A DNA stretch of 59,862 bases from Alphaproteobacteria bacterium (GTDB lineage Bacteria > Pseudomonadota > Alphaproteobacteria > CAAGCB01 > CAG-977). The position numbers and the translations under genes were made by a program. This document shows, one piece after another, positions 7,971 to 16,734 of the stretch (positions within the stretch are counted from its first letter, which is position 1; the number at the start of each line of letters is the position of its first letter). Under the pieces are notes generated by a model. It worked only from the letters and a program-made list of their open reading frames with translations. It had not been told where the DNA came from and ran no database searches. The stretch is from NCBI GenBank assembly GCA_900768845.1, contig CAAGEK010000056.1, positions 1 through 59,862 of the forward strand. Reading direction: 5' to 3'.

Positions 7971-8918
7971 TTAATCAACGTCGGGAAAGCCGAAATTCTT
8001 TTTTCGGGCGGGACTGGCTTCATACGTCCCCAAAACCTGAACGCCGGCGGAAACGGCCCGCAATTCTTCCAACGCTTTGCGTCCCGTTTCGTCAAACTGG
8101 TTCATCGCCGCATCAACGTAAAAAACGGGCTGGGAATGATGACTGCCGGTCATATAGGTTTCCAGTTTCGTCATATTCAAATCATATTTTTGGAACACTT
8201 TCAACGCTTCGACCAACGCGCCGGCGACGTGCTTCGTCTTGAAAACCAGCGTCGTAATCGACGGAGATTTGATTTCCGACGCGCTCAAAGGCGTTTTGCG
8301 CAAAAACAAAAAACGCGTCGTGTTGGAAGAATCGTCTTCGACATTTTCCTTCAATACCGTCATACCGTAGCGCACCGCTCCGGCGGGAGCCAAAACCGCG
8401 ACGTTCGGGACGGGATCTTGAGCCAAATCGCGTGCCGCCCCCGCCGTGTCCCACGTTTCCCGCAAACGGGCGTTCGGCAGGTTTTTCATCAGGAAATTAC
8501 GGCATTGAGCCAATCCCTGCGTGTGGCTCCGGACTTCGGAAATTCGGGAAACCGCCCGATCCAAAATCTCGCGATCCGGCGCACGGCGTTTCCATTCCAG
8601 CAACTGCTCTTCCGTCAGGTTTTGGGGAGGCAGACCGCGTACAAAACGCGTCGGCATCATCAGACAATGATGAATCGGCAGAAAATATTCCCCGATGATC
8701 GACAATCCCGACTCGGGCAGGATGTTATAAACCTCCATCACCCGCCCTGCCGTCGAATTTTCAACGGGAATGACGGCAATATCGGCTTCCGCGTTCAAAA
8801 CGGCCTGCATCGCATCGCCGAAAGACAGACTGCCCCGTGCATCGGCATCGGGAAAACACTGTTCGCAAACCATGGATGAAAAACACCCGATGACGCCCTG
8901 ATAACTGACTTTGCTCAT
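7971..8918 (-). CDS. pheA: Prephenate dehydratase
   Basis: 315 aa. It converts prephenate to phenylpyruvate for phenylalanine synthesis. The catalytic domain starts YQGVIGCFSSMV and continues with AVIPVENSTAGRV and the TRFLFLRKTPL motif that holds the catalytic Thr-Arg-Phe. A regulatory ACT domain occupies about residues 220-300 (LVFKTKHVAGALVEALKVF, KLETYMTG). There is no chorismate mutase domain, as usual in alphaproteobacteria. A ~30-residue stretch (RGLPPQNLTEEQLLEWKRRA) looks like a lineage-specific insertion. It follows tyrA by 10 bp, giving a Tyr/Phe operon. Confidence 0.93.
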   Translation of the reverse strand: MSKVSYQGVIGCFSSMVCEQCFPDADARGSLSFGDAMQAVLNAEADIAVIPVENSTAGRVMEVYNILPESGLSIIGEYFLPIHHCLMMPTRFVRGLPPQNLTEEQLLEWKRRAPDREILDRAVSRISEVRSHTQGLAQCRNFLMKNLPNARLRETWDTAGAARDLAQDPVPNVAVLAPAGAVRYGMTVLKENVEDDSSNTTRFLFLRKTPLSASEIKSPSITTLVFKTKHVAGALVEALKVFQKYDLNMTKLETYMTGSHHSQPVFYVDAAMNQFDETGRKALEELRAVSAGVQVLGTYEASPARKKNFGFPDVD

Positions 8919-8928
8919 ATCCGTCCCT

Positions 8929-9858
8929 TTATTTTTTGATTTTTGATTGTTTTAACAACAGCTTTTCATTTTCGGGCTGATCCTGATGCGCGTCAATGAC
9001 CTGTCGCCGGATGGCACGCGTGCGGCGGAACAAATCTTCCAGCGTATCGCCCTCTTTACGGCGGATGGCGCGTTGCAAAGCGGTTAAATCTTCGGAAAAA
9101 CGCTGTAAAACATCCAAAACCGCATCGGAATTGTTCAGGAAAATGTCGCGCCACATAACGGGATCGGATCCCGCAATGCGCGTAAAGTCGCGAAAACCGC
9201 CCGCGGAAAATTTAATCACTTCCTCCTGCGTTTCCTCTTCCAGATCGGCGGCCGTTCCGACAATCGTGTAAGCGATCAAATGCGGCAGATGCGACACCAA
9301 AGCCATAATCGTGTCATGACGTTCGGCCGTCATTTCCTCGACCTTCATCCCCGCGGCTTCCCAAACTTTGCGCACGGCCGAAAGAGCCGCCCCGTCGGTG
9401 TCGGGCAAAGGCGTCAAAATGCACCACCGCCCTTCAAACAATTCGGCGAAACCGTTCGCCGGCCCCGACTTTTCCGTCCCCGCAACGGGATGAGCCGGCA
9501 CAAAGCGGACATAATCGGGCAAACACGGGGAAACGTCTTCAATCACCTTTGTTTTCACGGAACCGACATCGGTCAGGATGCATCCCTTTTTCAAAAAAGG
9601 GGCGATTTGTCCGGCGATTTGACCGACCAATCCGACGGGCGTACATAAAAATACGATATCCGCACCGGCGACCGCTTCGCCCGCATCGGCGAACATTTCA
9701 TCCGCGATTCCCAATTCCAAAGCGGTTTTGCGGTTTTCCAAAGAACGGGAAACGCCGACAATCCTTCCGGCCAACCCCTGACGGCGCATCACGCGTGCCA
9801 GCGAAGACCCGATCAATCCGACGCCGATAATTGCGGCCGTTTCAAACATTTGTGCCAT
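8929..9858 (-). CDS. tyrA: Prephenate/arogenate dehydrogenase
   Basis: 309 aa. It performs NAD(P)-dependent oxidative decarboxylation of prephenate or arogenate towards tyrosine. The Rossmann motif IIGVGLIGSSLAR (GxGxxG at residues 12-17), FVPAHPVAGTEKSG and ALVSHLPHLIAY are all present. The start at 9858 is set by AAAGGAG five bases upstream; the next ATG, three codons in, is less well placed. It is the first gene of tyrA-pheA-apt. Substrate preference between prephenate and arogenate cannot be told. Confidence 0.93.
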   Translation of the reverse strand: MAQMFETAAIIGVGLIGSSLARVMRRQGLAGRIVGVSRSLENRKTALELGIADEMFADAGEAVAGADIVFLCTPVGLVGQIAGQIAPFLKKGCILTDVGSVKTKVIEDVSPCLPDYVRFVPAHPVAGTEKSGPANGFAELFEGRWCILTPLPDTDGAALSAVRKVWEAAGMKVEEMTAERHDTIMALVSHLPHLIAYTIVGTAADLEEETQEEVIKFSAGGFRDFTRIAGSDPVMWRDIFLNNSDAVLDVLQRFSEDLTALQRAIRRKEGDTLEDLFRRTRAIRRQVIDAHQDQPENEKLLLKQSKIKK

Positions 9859-9963
9859 AACGACTCCTTTTTCACGATTATTATATTAAGATTTATGCTT
9901 TCCGAAACGAATTTTTGCGTTAATCTGAAAAAACTTGGTTTTACAAAAACGGAGCGATGAAAA

Positions 9964-10704
9964 ATGAACGGTGAAACCGCAATGTTGATGACAATGGCGA
10001 TTCTGTGCGCCGCCGCTTTCGGAATGTTTTTCACCGTTCCGTTTTTCGCAAGACGGTTTCCCAAGTTCATGCCGGCCGATGCGGGAACGGCTGTCGTCCG
10101 GGCGTTTCACATTCCGCGCTTCGCTTCTCCGGAAAATGATCCCGAACGACGGAAATTGCGCAAGAAATTATGGTTGAAACTGATCGGAGCGGGCTTTTTA
10201 TGGGGGATTTTCGGCGCAGGTTCAGTTCTTTTCATGATTCGCGAAGACTGCTCTTTGACGTTCGTCCTGATGCTGTGGATTTCCGGATTGCTGGCGAGCA
10301 TCGATGAAAAAATACATTTGTTGCCCGACGTATTGACAATACCTTTGATGATTTCCGGATTTCTGTTCTCCGCCTGCTCCGTCAGCGGCGTGACGCCGGT
10401 CGCTTCGGCTTGCGGCGCGGCGGCGGGATTTTTAATGCCCACCCTCGCCGCCGTCGTCATCACTCCCTTTCGCCCGCGTGCCATGGGGTTCGGAGATTTC
10501 AAAATGCTGGCGGGTCTGGGGGCTTGGACGGGTTTTCCCGTTTTATCCGTTACGATTTTCCTGTCTTTTGTTTTCTTTGTCCTGATCGCCGCGGCCAAAA
10601 GGAGCAAAACGGGACCTTACGGCTTTTCCCTGTTTTTCGCTCAGATCGCCGCATTGATTTTGAACGCGAAAGGCGTAATCGACTTACTCTTCTTCGTCGT
10701 CTAA
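9964..10704 (+). CDS. Type IV prepilin peptidase (A24 family)
   Basis: 246 aa with six to seven hydrophobic segments. A24 enzymes are inner-membrane aspartyl proteases that cut the leader from type IV pilins and pseudopilins. The two catalytic Asp regions are visible: SIDEKIHLLPDVLTIPL and MGFGDFKMLAGLGAW (GxGD motif). The N-terminal methylase domain with Cys pairs seen in PilD is absent, as in short CpaA/TadV-like members. CGGAGCG lies upstream of the ATG. No pilin genes are nearby, so the substrate is unknown. Its last 21 bases overlap, tail to tail, the end of the next gene. Confidence 0.82.
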   Translation: MNGETAMLMTMAILCAAAFGMFFTVPFFARRFPKFMPADAGTAVVRAFHIPRFASPENDPERRKLRKKLWLKLIGAGFLWGIFGAGSVLFMIREDCSLTFVLMLWISGLLASIDEKIHLLPDVLTIPLMISGFLFSACSVSGVTPVASACGAAAGFLMPTLAAVVITPFRPRAMGFGDFKMLAGLGAWTGFPVLSVTIFLSFVFFVLIAAAKRSKTGPYGFSLFFAQIAALILNAKGVIDLLFFVV

Positions 10705-12711
10705 CTCTTCAAAAACGGCAATCCGTTCAAAGACCAGCGGCTCGTCGTCCGTTGAAACGGTTTCACCGTCATCGTCCTTCCTGTCGTCCAGAATGTCGCT
10801 GAGCCAGTTTTTCTTTTTCTCCAGCTCGCGTTCAACCTCCGTCAAGGTCTGTCTGGCGCGGCGCAGGTTGTTCGTCGCCACCGCCGCCATGTTCGCCGCC
10901 CCCAAATCGTCATAAACGGCCAAAGCTTCGGAAAACACGTCGACCGCACGACGCAACAAAGCCGCATCGCCCGTTTTGTCGAACAACATGAACAACGCCG
11001 AAGCCAAATTGTTGCCGGCCGCCGCCCAAATCATCGGGAACCGATCTTTATCCACCACGGCCAGCTCACGCTCATACAACTCCACCGCCTTTTCCAACAG
11101 TGTCGTTTTCGGGCTGTATGCGCCGAATTCCTGCATCGTGCGCGCCAGACCGTTCATGGCGTCCGCCCATTTTTCCGTATGCACGGACGCTTTCAGCCGG
11201 CTCAAAGCTTCGCGGTATGCCGCCATAGCCGAGGCGAAATCCCCGCCTTCCCCCGAATGGGACGCGATTTTCCGGCGGACGTTCCCGATGCGGATTTTCA
11301 AATCCCCCCACGTTTCGGGCTGAACGGACGGAGAAACCGCTTCAGCCGCCGCGATAAAGGTCTTTTCGGCCTCCCTGAGCGTTTTCATATCATCCTGTTT
11401 TTCGCCCGAAATCTGATGCAACAAACCGATCTGGCGATTGACGAACACATATTCCGGCGCGCTTGAAGGCATCAGCTTCAACGCCGACAAATAAGCCTGC
11501 GTCGCCAAATCCCGATCGTCCGGAGCGGACTTGAACAAGCCGGCCACCGTCAATGCTCCGCCGAAACACGCCAGATTGACGGCCTGTTCCTCTTCATTCA
11601 TTCCGACGGCGGGTTTCATGGCGAAAGAGGCGGCTTCCCGAACGGCGGACGGCAGGAACAAACGCATCAGTTGTTCGTGTTCCAATCGCGTCGGCACGAT
11701 TGCCGCAACCGTGAAAATCTTCAGCAAAGCCTGATAATCCGATCCCATTTCAACCGGCAGGTAAAACCGCGCCCCCGCCCGCAACGCCGACGAAGACGTT
11801 TCATGCGGCAAAACCGTTTTGACGGCATGGAATTCCAAAAGCCGGCCGGCCGCGTCCAAAGACGAATACAAGCCGACATCGGCGGAATGTTGCGCCATCC
11901 ACGAACGCATCTGCATCGCCGCACGTTGAGGATTCGAATCGACAATCGCCGAATCGACCGCCTTAATCTGCAAATTCGGGACTTGGCGCAAAACGGCGTA
12001 AATCATATCGCGGCAAGAACCGTCTTCGTCCCCCGCGACGGAGGCGAGCAAAACAACGGGGCCGAACGACGGCGGTTCTTCCGAACTTTCCAACAGCCAT
12101 TCCCTGATCGGGGAACGTTTGATGTCAGCCGGCAGGATTTTCGGTTTTTGCATTTTGGCAACAGCTGCCGGACGGGGGCGTTCGACTTTGACGACCGCTT
12201 GTTTTTTATTCGCGGCGTCCCGATTTTCCGCGCCTTCGCCCATACGGGTCAAAGCCGTGGAACGTCCCTTGCCGCGAGAGGAGTAGCGCGTCGCAGGACT
12301 GCCGCGCCCTTCCGTTTCACTTTCCGGATCTTCGCCGCCGCCGAACCCGTCGCCGAAATCAAAATCGAAACCGGCGTCGTCGTCGGCCGCAAAGCCGTCT
12401 TCCCCCCCTTCCCGTTCCGCGGAAGGGGACAGTTCGCCCGATCGTTGAAGCCCCGCGATGTATTCGTCGGCGTCCACTACGCGCAAAACGACGGAATTTG
12501 CGGCTCTGGCCGACGTATCGTACGTCCCGTCCAAAACGCAGTTCGCCCCCAAAACGTCGTCTTCGGTTTTTGTCGCCAGAACACGCGTTTTGCCTGCGAC
12601 TTCGTAAAACATTTCAACGCGGCCTTCCAGCACCGTATAAACGTAACGGCACGGTTCGCCTTGTTTGAAAATGACGTCGCCTGCGGAAAAATTTTTTTCT
12701 TTCTTTGGCAT
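10684..12711 (-). CDS. Cyclic-nucleotide-binding domain and TPR-like repeat protein
   Basis: 675 aa from ATG 12711, chosen because AGAGG stands five bases upstream; an earlier in-frame ATG at 12792 lacks such a site and overlaps the divergent rlmI gene. Residues 1-100 are a cNMP-binding/Crp-like sensor domain (FSAGDVIFKQGEPCRYVYTVLEG). A low-complexity Asp/Gly-rich linker follows (~110-170), then an unrecognised region, and TPR-like helical pairs from ~430 to 640 (AMAAYREALSRL, LEKAVELYERELAVV, AVDVFSEALAVYDDLG). The tail is acidic. There is no DNA-binding domain, so it is a sensor or scaffold rather than a Crp regulator. The ligand is unknown. Confidence 0.7.
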   Translation of the reverse strand: MPKKEKNFSAGDVIFKQGEPCRYVYTVLEGRVEMFYEVAGKTRVLATKTEDDVLGANCVLDGTYDTSARAANSVVLRVVDADEYIAGLQRSGELSPSAEREGGEDGFAADDDAGFDFDFGDGFGGGEDPESETEGRGSPATRYSSRGKGRSTALTRMGEGAENRDAANKKQAVVKVERPRPAAVAKMQKPKILPADIKRSPIREWLLESSEEPPSFGPVVLLASVAGDEDGSCRDMIYAVLRQVPNLQIKAVDSAIVDSNPQRAAMQMRSWMAQHSADVGLYSSLDAAGRLLEFHAVKTVLPHETSSSALRAGARFYLPVEMGSDYQALLKIFTVAAIVPTRLEHEQLMRLFLPSAVREAASFAMKPAVGMNEEEQAVNLACFGGALTVAGLFKSAPDDRDLATQAYLSALKLMPSSAPEYVFVNRQIGLLHQISGEKQDDMKTLREAEKTFIAAAEAVSPSVQPETWGDLKIRIGNVRRKIASHSGEGGDFASAMAAYREALSRLKASVHTEKWADAMNGLARTMQEFGAYSPKTTLLEKAVELYERELAVVDKDRFPMIWAAAGNNLASALFMLFDKTGDAALLRRAVDVFSEALAVYDDLGAANMAAVATNNLRRARQTLTEVERELEKKKNWLSDILDDRKDDDGETVSTDDEPLVFERIAVFEELDDEEE

Positions 12712-12779
12712 CGGAGCCTCTGTCGTGGTAACAATATCCAACCGATTGGTCAGTTTAAAAGAGCGGAAAGACAAACGCC

Positions 12780-13973
12780 ATGAAAAATGCACTTTATCCC
12801 GAAATTAAAATGAAACCCGGACAGAGCCGGCGAATCAAAGCCGGCGGCGTATGGGCGTTTTCAAATGAAATCGATATGACGCCCGAAACGAAAAGTCTGC
12901 CGAACGGAACGTTGGTTTATTTGACGGACGCCGATTCGACCTATCTGGGAACCGGAACGTTCAACGCGCATTCGCTGATTGCCTTTCGTAAAATGGCGAA
13001 CGATCCGCAAACCGTCGTGGATAAAGCGTTCATCGCGAAAAAAATCAGAGCGTCCGTCGCCTTGCGCGACCTTTTGATCAATTCGCCGTTTTACCGGCTG
13101 ATCCATTCGGAAGCCGACGGATTGCCCGGAGTGGTCATCGACCGGTTCGACGACATCGTCGCCTGTCAAATCAATACGGCCGGCATGGATTTGATGAAAA
13201 ACGACATTGTCGCGGCCGTTGACGAAGTCCTGTCCCCTTCGTGCATCGTTTTGCGTTCCGAAAACGCCTCACGCGCTTTGGAAGGTTTGGAACCTTTGTA
13301 TGAAGTCGCCAAAGGGGAATTGCCCGATTTCGTCGAAGTCCGCGAAAACGGCATTTATTTTTACGCCGATCTCAAAGGCGGTCAAAAAACGGGATGGTTT
13401 TACGACCAACGGGACAACCGCGCCTTCGTCGGGCGGTTGGCTCGGGGAAAGCGCGTCATCGACTTTTACACTTACGCTGGCGGATTCGCTTTGCACGCAG
13501 GCATTGGCGGAGCGAAGGAAATCGTCGGCGTCGACCGTTCGGAAGCGTCTTTGGCCTTGGCCGCGAAAGCCGCCGGAAAGAACAATCTGGCCGATAAATG
13601 CACTTGGCTGAAGGACAACGCTTTCGACGTTTTGGAACGCATGAACAAAGACAAAGAAAAATTCGGAATCGTCATTTGCGATCCGCCCGCTTTCGCCAAA
13701 GTCAAAAAAGACATCGCCGCAGGGTTGCGCGGATACAGGAAAATGGCGCGTCTGGCCGCCGGATTGGTCGAAAAAGGCGGTATTCTGGCATTAGGATCGT
13801 GTTCGCATCACGTCACCCCCGACGAGTTCATGCGGGAATGTTGTCGCGGAATGACCGAAGCGGGACGTACCGGACGCATTTTATTGCAAGCCGGAGCGGG
13901 TGCGGATCATCCCGTCCATCCCCACTTGCCCGAAACGGCTTATTTGAAAATGCTGGTTTTCCAGCTGGATTAA
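12780..13973 (+). CDS. rlmI: Class I SAM-dependent rRNA methyltransferase, RlmI-like
   Basis: 397 aa. RlmI methylates C5 of a cytosine in 23S rRNA. The N-terminal PUA domain (PGQSRRIKAGGVWAFSNEI), the middle EEHYY-type part and a C-terminal Rossmann fold are all present. Landmarks are KTGWFYDQRDNR, VIDFYTYAGGFALHAG (SAM binding), ICDPPAFAK (catalytic loop) and LGSCSHHVTPDEF (the second conserved Cys). The start codon lies 68 bp from, and divergent to, the cNMP/TPR gene. A hairpin follows the stop. The exact target base is assumed from the family. Confidence 0.87.
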   Translation: MKNALYPEIKMKPGQSRRIKAGGVWAFSNEIDMTPETKSLPNGTLVYLTDADSTYLGTGTFNAHSLIAFRKMANDPQTVVDKAFIAKKIRASVALRDLLINSPFYRLIHSEADGLPGVVIDRFDDIVACQINTAGMDLMKNDIVAAVDEVLSPSCIVLRSENASRALEGLEPLYEVAKGELPDFVEVRENGIYFYADLKGGQKTGWFYDQRDNRAFVGRLARGKRVIDFYTYAGGFALHAGIGGAKEIVGVDRSEASLALAAKAAGKNNLADKCTWLKDNAFDVLERMNKDKEKFGIVICDPPAFAKVKKDIAAGLRGYRKMARLAAGLVEKGGILALGSCSHHVTPDEFMRECCRGMTEAGRTGRILLQAGAGADHPVHPHLPETAYLKMLVFQLD

Positions 13974-13987
13974 AAACGTCCCTCTTT

Positions 13988-14032
13988 CCGGAAAGCCCGA
14001 AGCGCAAGCAGGCTTGAAGGCTTTCCGGATTT
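13988..14032 (+). terminator. Hairpin after rlmI, possible terminator
   Basis: 10-bp perfect stem CCGGAAAGCC/GGCTTTCCGG with a 21-nt loop, followed only by a mixed ATTTCCGTTT tract, so termination would be imperfect. Confidence 0.5.
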
Positions 14033-14063
14033 CCGTTTCTCCGTTTTTTTTCAAATCCTTGCC

Positions 14064-14687
14064 ATGAACAGCGCGGCCTTATTTGTTGCAATATCTTATG
14101 TTTCCGTCCAACTGATTTCCAACGTCAGCAGTGCCAAAATCGGCCTTGTCTTCGGTTATGCCGTCGATATGGGAGTGTTTTTATATCCGCTCAGCTTCAC
14201 CTTGCGCGATTTGGTGCATCGCGAATTGGGCAAAGAACTGACGAAACGATGCATTTATTACGCAGTCGTTATGAATTTGCTGATGTCGCTTTATTTCGCG
14301 TTCGTCGCTTTGTTCAAATCTGACCCGAACACATCCGGTTCGGCGGCTTTCGATCAAAGTCTGTTTCCCGTATGGCGGATTGTCGCCGCGTCGCTGGCGG
14401 CTCAGCTGACAAGCGAATTGATTGACACGGAAGTATATCACGCTTTCGTAACGAAATTTCGCGACCGGTGCAAATGGGGACGCGTTCTGGTCAGCAATTC
14501 GGTCAGCATTCCCGTCGACAACGCCGTGTTTTGTCTGGGAGCGTTCGGAGGTTTATACGCTTGGAACGTCATTCGGGAAATATTCGTGTTTAATTTCATC
14601 GTAAAATATGCCGTTTCAATTCTGAGCATTCCGATGATTTACATCCGCTTTTCCGGACGAAAAACTGAAACGCCCGACAGTTTTTGA
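14064..14687 (+). CDS. yhhQ: Queuosine precursor transporter, YhhQ/VUT family
   Basis: 207 aa with about six membrane segments. YhhQ-type proteins import 7-cyano- or 7-aminomethyl-7-deazaguanine for tRNA queuosine synthesis. Family marks are YVSVQLISNVSSAKI, FLYPLSFTLRDLVHRELG, AQLTSELIDTEVYH and SNSVSIPVDNAVF. No queuosine biosynthesis gene and no recognisable preQ1 riboswitch sits next to it. It stands alone between rlmI and a gene-poor stretch. Confidence 0.85.
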   Translation: MNSAALFVAISYVSVQLISNVSSAKIGLVFGYAVDMGVFLYPLSFTLRDLVHRELGKELTKRCIYYAVVMNLLMSLYFAFVALFKSDPNTSGSAAFDQSLFPVWRIVAASLAAQLTSELIDTEVYHAFVTKFRDRCKWGRVLVSNSVSIPVDNAVFCLGAFGGLYAWNVIREIFVFNFIVKYAVSILSIPMIYIRFSGRKTETPDSF

Positions 14688-15072
14688 AAATTTCCGATTC
14701 GACGCCGTTTTTCATTTCCGTAAAACATGACGTTTTTTTCAGCCCTTCCCCCGACCTTTTCCGCCCCTCCCCCGAACGCCGGAAAAAAGGTTCGCGCCGT
14801 GTATCCGCACGCTTGAGCAGGGAATCGTTTTATACGGTTTAATCGATTTTATTTTAAATGTTTTATTTTTGGCTGATTTAACCGGTGAAACCGACTATAA
14901 AGAAAAAGAAGGTTGTTGGCGCAACCGTCTTTTTTTCCTAAACCGGAAAAGAGCCGTTCCGGAAGCTCCAAGCATATTTTTACGGATAAGGGAAACATTG
15001 ATTTTATCAATGCCCTTTCCTTCAAACTCTTTTCCCGACGCGGCAATGTTTCCGCAAAAAAGGAGAAGGCGG

Positions 15073-15120
15073 ATGATTAAGTTATCCTCAAACTTATCAT
15101 TGAAGGCGTTATCGCTTTAA
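15073..15120 (+). CDS. Possible 15-codon leader-like peptide followed by a hairpin
   Basis: ATG at 15073 is preceded by AGGAG with a 7-base spacer. It encodes MIKLSSNLSLKALSL, five Leu and five Ser out of 15 residues. Eleven bases after the stop begins a strong hairpin (15132-15169). This layout resembles an attenuation leader, but no gene follows before the terminator at 15192 and the element border, so this may be chance or a relic. Confidence 0.25.
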   Translation: MIKLSSNLSLKALSL

Positions 15121-15191
15121 TGCGTTCAGGGTTCGGGAACGGCGGGCGGTTTGTCGCCGTTTTCCCGAAACCGTTCCGTTTCAGAAACAAT

Positions 15192-15229
15192 AAAAAACCC
15201 TGCAAGCCGTTATGCCGACAGGGTTTTTT
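15192..15229 (-). terminator. Former terminator of tRNA-Val, left behind at the left border
   Basis: Perfect 11-bp stem AAAAAACCCTG/CAGGGTTTTTT, 16-nt loop. It abuts the truncated tRNA-Val copy, on the side where the original minus-strand tRNA transcript would end. Either strand could use it. Confidence 0.75.
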
Positions 15230-15276
15230 AATGGTGGGCGCGACAAGGTTCGAACTTGTGACCCCTACGATGTCAA
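15230..15276. repeat. attL: 47-bp tRNA-Val 3' fragment
   Basis: Identical over 47 bp to 32394-32440. It covers the tRNA 3' end, T-arm, variable loop and the anticodon region as far as the GAC anticodon, then diverges, so it cannot fold as a tRNA. Confidence 0.95.
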
Positions 15277-15399
15277 GGTGAAAATATGCCTATTTATTGA
15301 GCATTATTTTTGTTTACTTGTTGTCGATAAACGGCTTATTTCTGCGAAAAATCTTTACAATCCGTTTTTACAAACATAAACTCGATTTTATCGATTTGC

Positions 15400-15427
15400 A
15401 GGTAACAATGTTACCTGTGTGTTACCT
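15400..15427. promoter_or_regulatory. Left arm-type sites for the integrase (three TGTTACCT motifs)
   Basis: TGTTACCT occurs at 15409-15416 and 15420-15427, 11 bp apart, with an inverted copy at 15400-15407. The same paired arrangement is found near the right border at 32307-32325. I infer arm-type integrase or excisionase binding sites; they lie within 30 bp of the integrase start, so they may also govern its expression. Confidence 0.55.
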
Positions 15428-15455
15428 GTAAAATGACAATAGGGGTGAATTTGAC

Positions 15456-16694
15456 ATGCCGAAAATCAATAAAGCTTTTATCAACAAACTGCGTTATGAC
15501 GGCAAAGAAAAAACGTATTTCGATTCAGAGGTAAACGGCTTTGCCGTTCGCGTTTTGGAAAAAAGTATGAGCTATATTCTAATGTATCGAAACGAGTATG
15601 GCAAACAGAGAAAGTTGACAATCGCCAAAACGACAGAAATCACGCCGGAAGAAGCCAAGAAAATCGCCGTCGGAAAATTGCTTTTGATTAAACAGGGGAG
15701 CGATCCCGCAAAGGATAAAGTAGAAAACAGAAAAGCGATGACTGTTTCCGAACTGTGCGATTTATATTGGGAACAGGGAACGCGTCATAAAAAGGCTTCG
15801 ACTTTGGCAATAGATCGCGGACGCATAGATCGGCATATAAAACCTTTGGCGGGGAATTGGGTCGTAAAAGACATCAAGCATTCAGATGTTCAACAGCTTT
15901 ATTACGATATCGTTGACGGCAAGAACGCCAGAAAAATCAAAACGAAAGCGCGGGGACTTGCCCGTATAACGGGCGGAGCCGGATCGGCAAACCGTGTCAT
16001 TGATTTGTTCAGCGCGATTATGAGCTTTGCGGTCAAACGGGATATTATCCCGAATAATCCGAGTTTCGGGATTGATAAGATCAAAACGAACAATATCCGA
16101 GAGGCTATTCCCGAAAGCCGTATGAAGATTTTAGGAAAAATCTTGAAAGACGATTTTCCGAAACACCCGTTGGAAGTTTCCGCTTTGCGTCTGATCGCTC
16201 TGACGGGGTGCAGAAAGGGGGAGATTTTGGAACTGACTTGGGACGAGGTCGATTTTGACGAGCAGACTTTCCGTTTCAAAGACACAAAAACGGGACGGCA
16301 GAATCGGGCTTTCGGCAAAGGAGCTGCGTTGGAATTACAGCGGATAAAAGAACTTTTCCACGATGAAAGCGAAAAAGGTTATGTTTTCCCGTCCGTCAAA
16401 ACGGTCGGCTGTCATCTGGACGACATCGCCAAGTATTTGGTCTGTTTATGCGCCGAACATTCCGAGTTCGGGAAATACACGCTTCATCAGTTCCGGCATA
16501 CGTTCGCGACGACGGCGGCGGAAATGCGCTATGCCGACACAACGATCGCCGGCTTGCTCGGACACGCTCAACGCGGCGTGACAAGCCGCTATATCCACGC
16601 CGTTGACAAGGCTCTGATCGTCGCCGCCGATGATGTCAGTATGAAAATCCGTGAATGGTTGGACGGAGAAAATTTTATCCTTGAAAACGGCTAA
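15456..16694 (+). CDS. int: Tyrosine site-specific integrase
   Basis: 412 aa. It catalyses recombination between the element attP and the tRNA-Val attB. The N-terminus (residues ~5-90) is an arm-binding DUF4102-type domain; a SAM-like core-binding domain spans ~95-200. The catalytic residues of the P4-like family are visible: R253 (TGCRKGEILEL), H344 and R347 (HQFRHTFAT), H370 (LGHAQ) and Y379 (SRYIHA). AGGGGTG precedes the ATG. It reads into the element from the truncated-tRNA border. Confidence 0.95.
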   Translation: MPKINKAFINKLRYDGKEKTYFDSEVNGFAVRVLEKSMSYILMYRNEYGKQRKLTIAKTTEITPEEAKKIAVGKLLLIKQGSDPAKDKVENRKAMTVSELCDLYWEQGTRHKKASTLAIDRGRIDRHIKPLAGNWVVKDIKHSDVQQLYYDIVDGKNARKIKTKARGLARITGGAGSANRVIDLFSAIMSFAVKRDIIPNNPSFGIDKIKTNNIREAIPESRMKILGKILKDDFPKHPLEVSALRLIALTGCRKGEILELTWDEVDFDEQTFRFKDTKTGRQNRAFGKGAALELQRIKELFHDESEKGYVFPSVKTVGCHLDDIAKYLVCLCAEHSEFGKYTLHQFRHTFATTAAEMRYADTTIAGLLGHAQRGVTSRYIHAVDKALIVAADDVSMKIREWLDGENFILENG

Positions 16695-16734
16695 CAGTAA
16701 ACTTTATTCTCAAGGAAAGAACAAGGAGATTTCA

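Larger units (their letters stand above)
14688..15229. other. Gene-poor stretch left of the integrated element
   Basis: No convincing gene beyond a possible 15-codon reading frame at 15073. Several hairpins are visible: AAGAAGGTTG/CAACCGTCTT followed by T7 (about 14907-14938, a terminator-like fold), CATTGA/TCAATG nested in AGGG/CCCT (about 14988-15024), and TTCGGGAACGGCG/CGCCG-TT-TTCCCGAA (15132-15169). Confidence 0.6.

Noticed and set aside
12712..12792. Earlier start for the cNMP/TPR protein
   Set aside because: It overlaps the start of the divergent rlmI gene and has no ribosome site, whereas ATG 12711 does and begins just before the cNMP domain.
13974..14063. preQ1 riboswitch before yhhQ
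   Set aside because: Only a simple hairpin is present; the compact preQ1 pseudoknot with its A-rich tail is not visible.
14869..15120. 83-codon reading frame before the left border
   Set aside because: It crosses two hairpins, starts at TTG without a ribosome site, and only its last 15 codons have a plausible start.
15230..15276. Second tRNA-Val gene at the left border
   Set aside because: Only the 3' 47 bp match; the 5' acceptor strand, D-arm and half the anticodon arm are missing.
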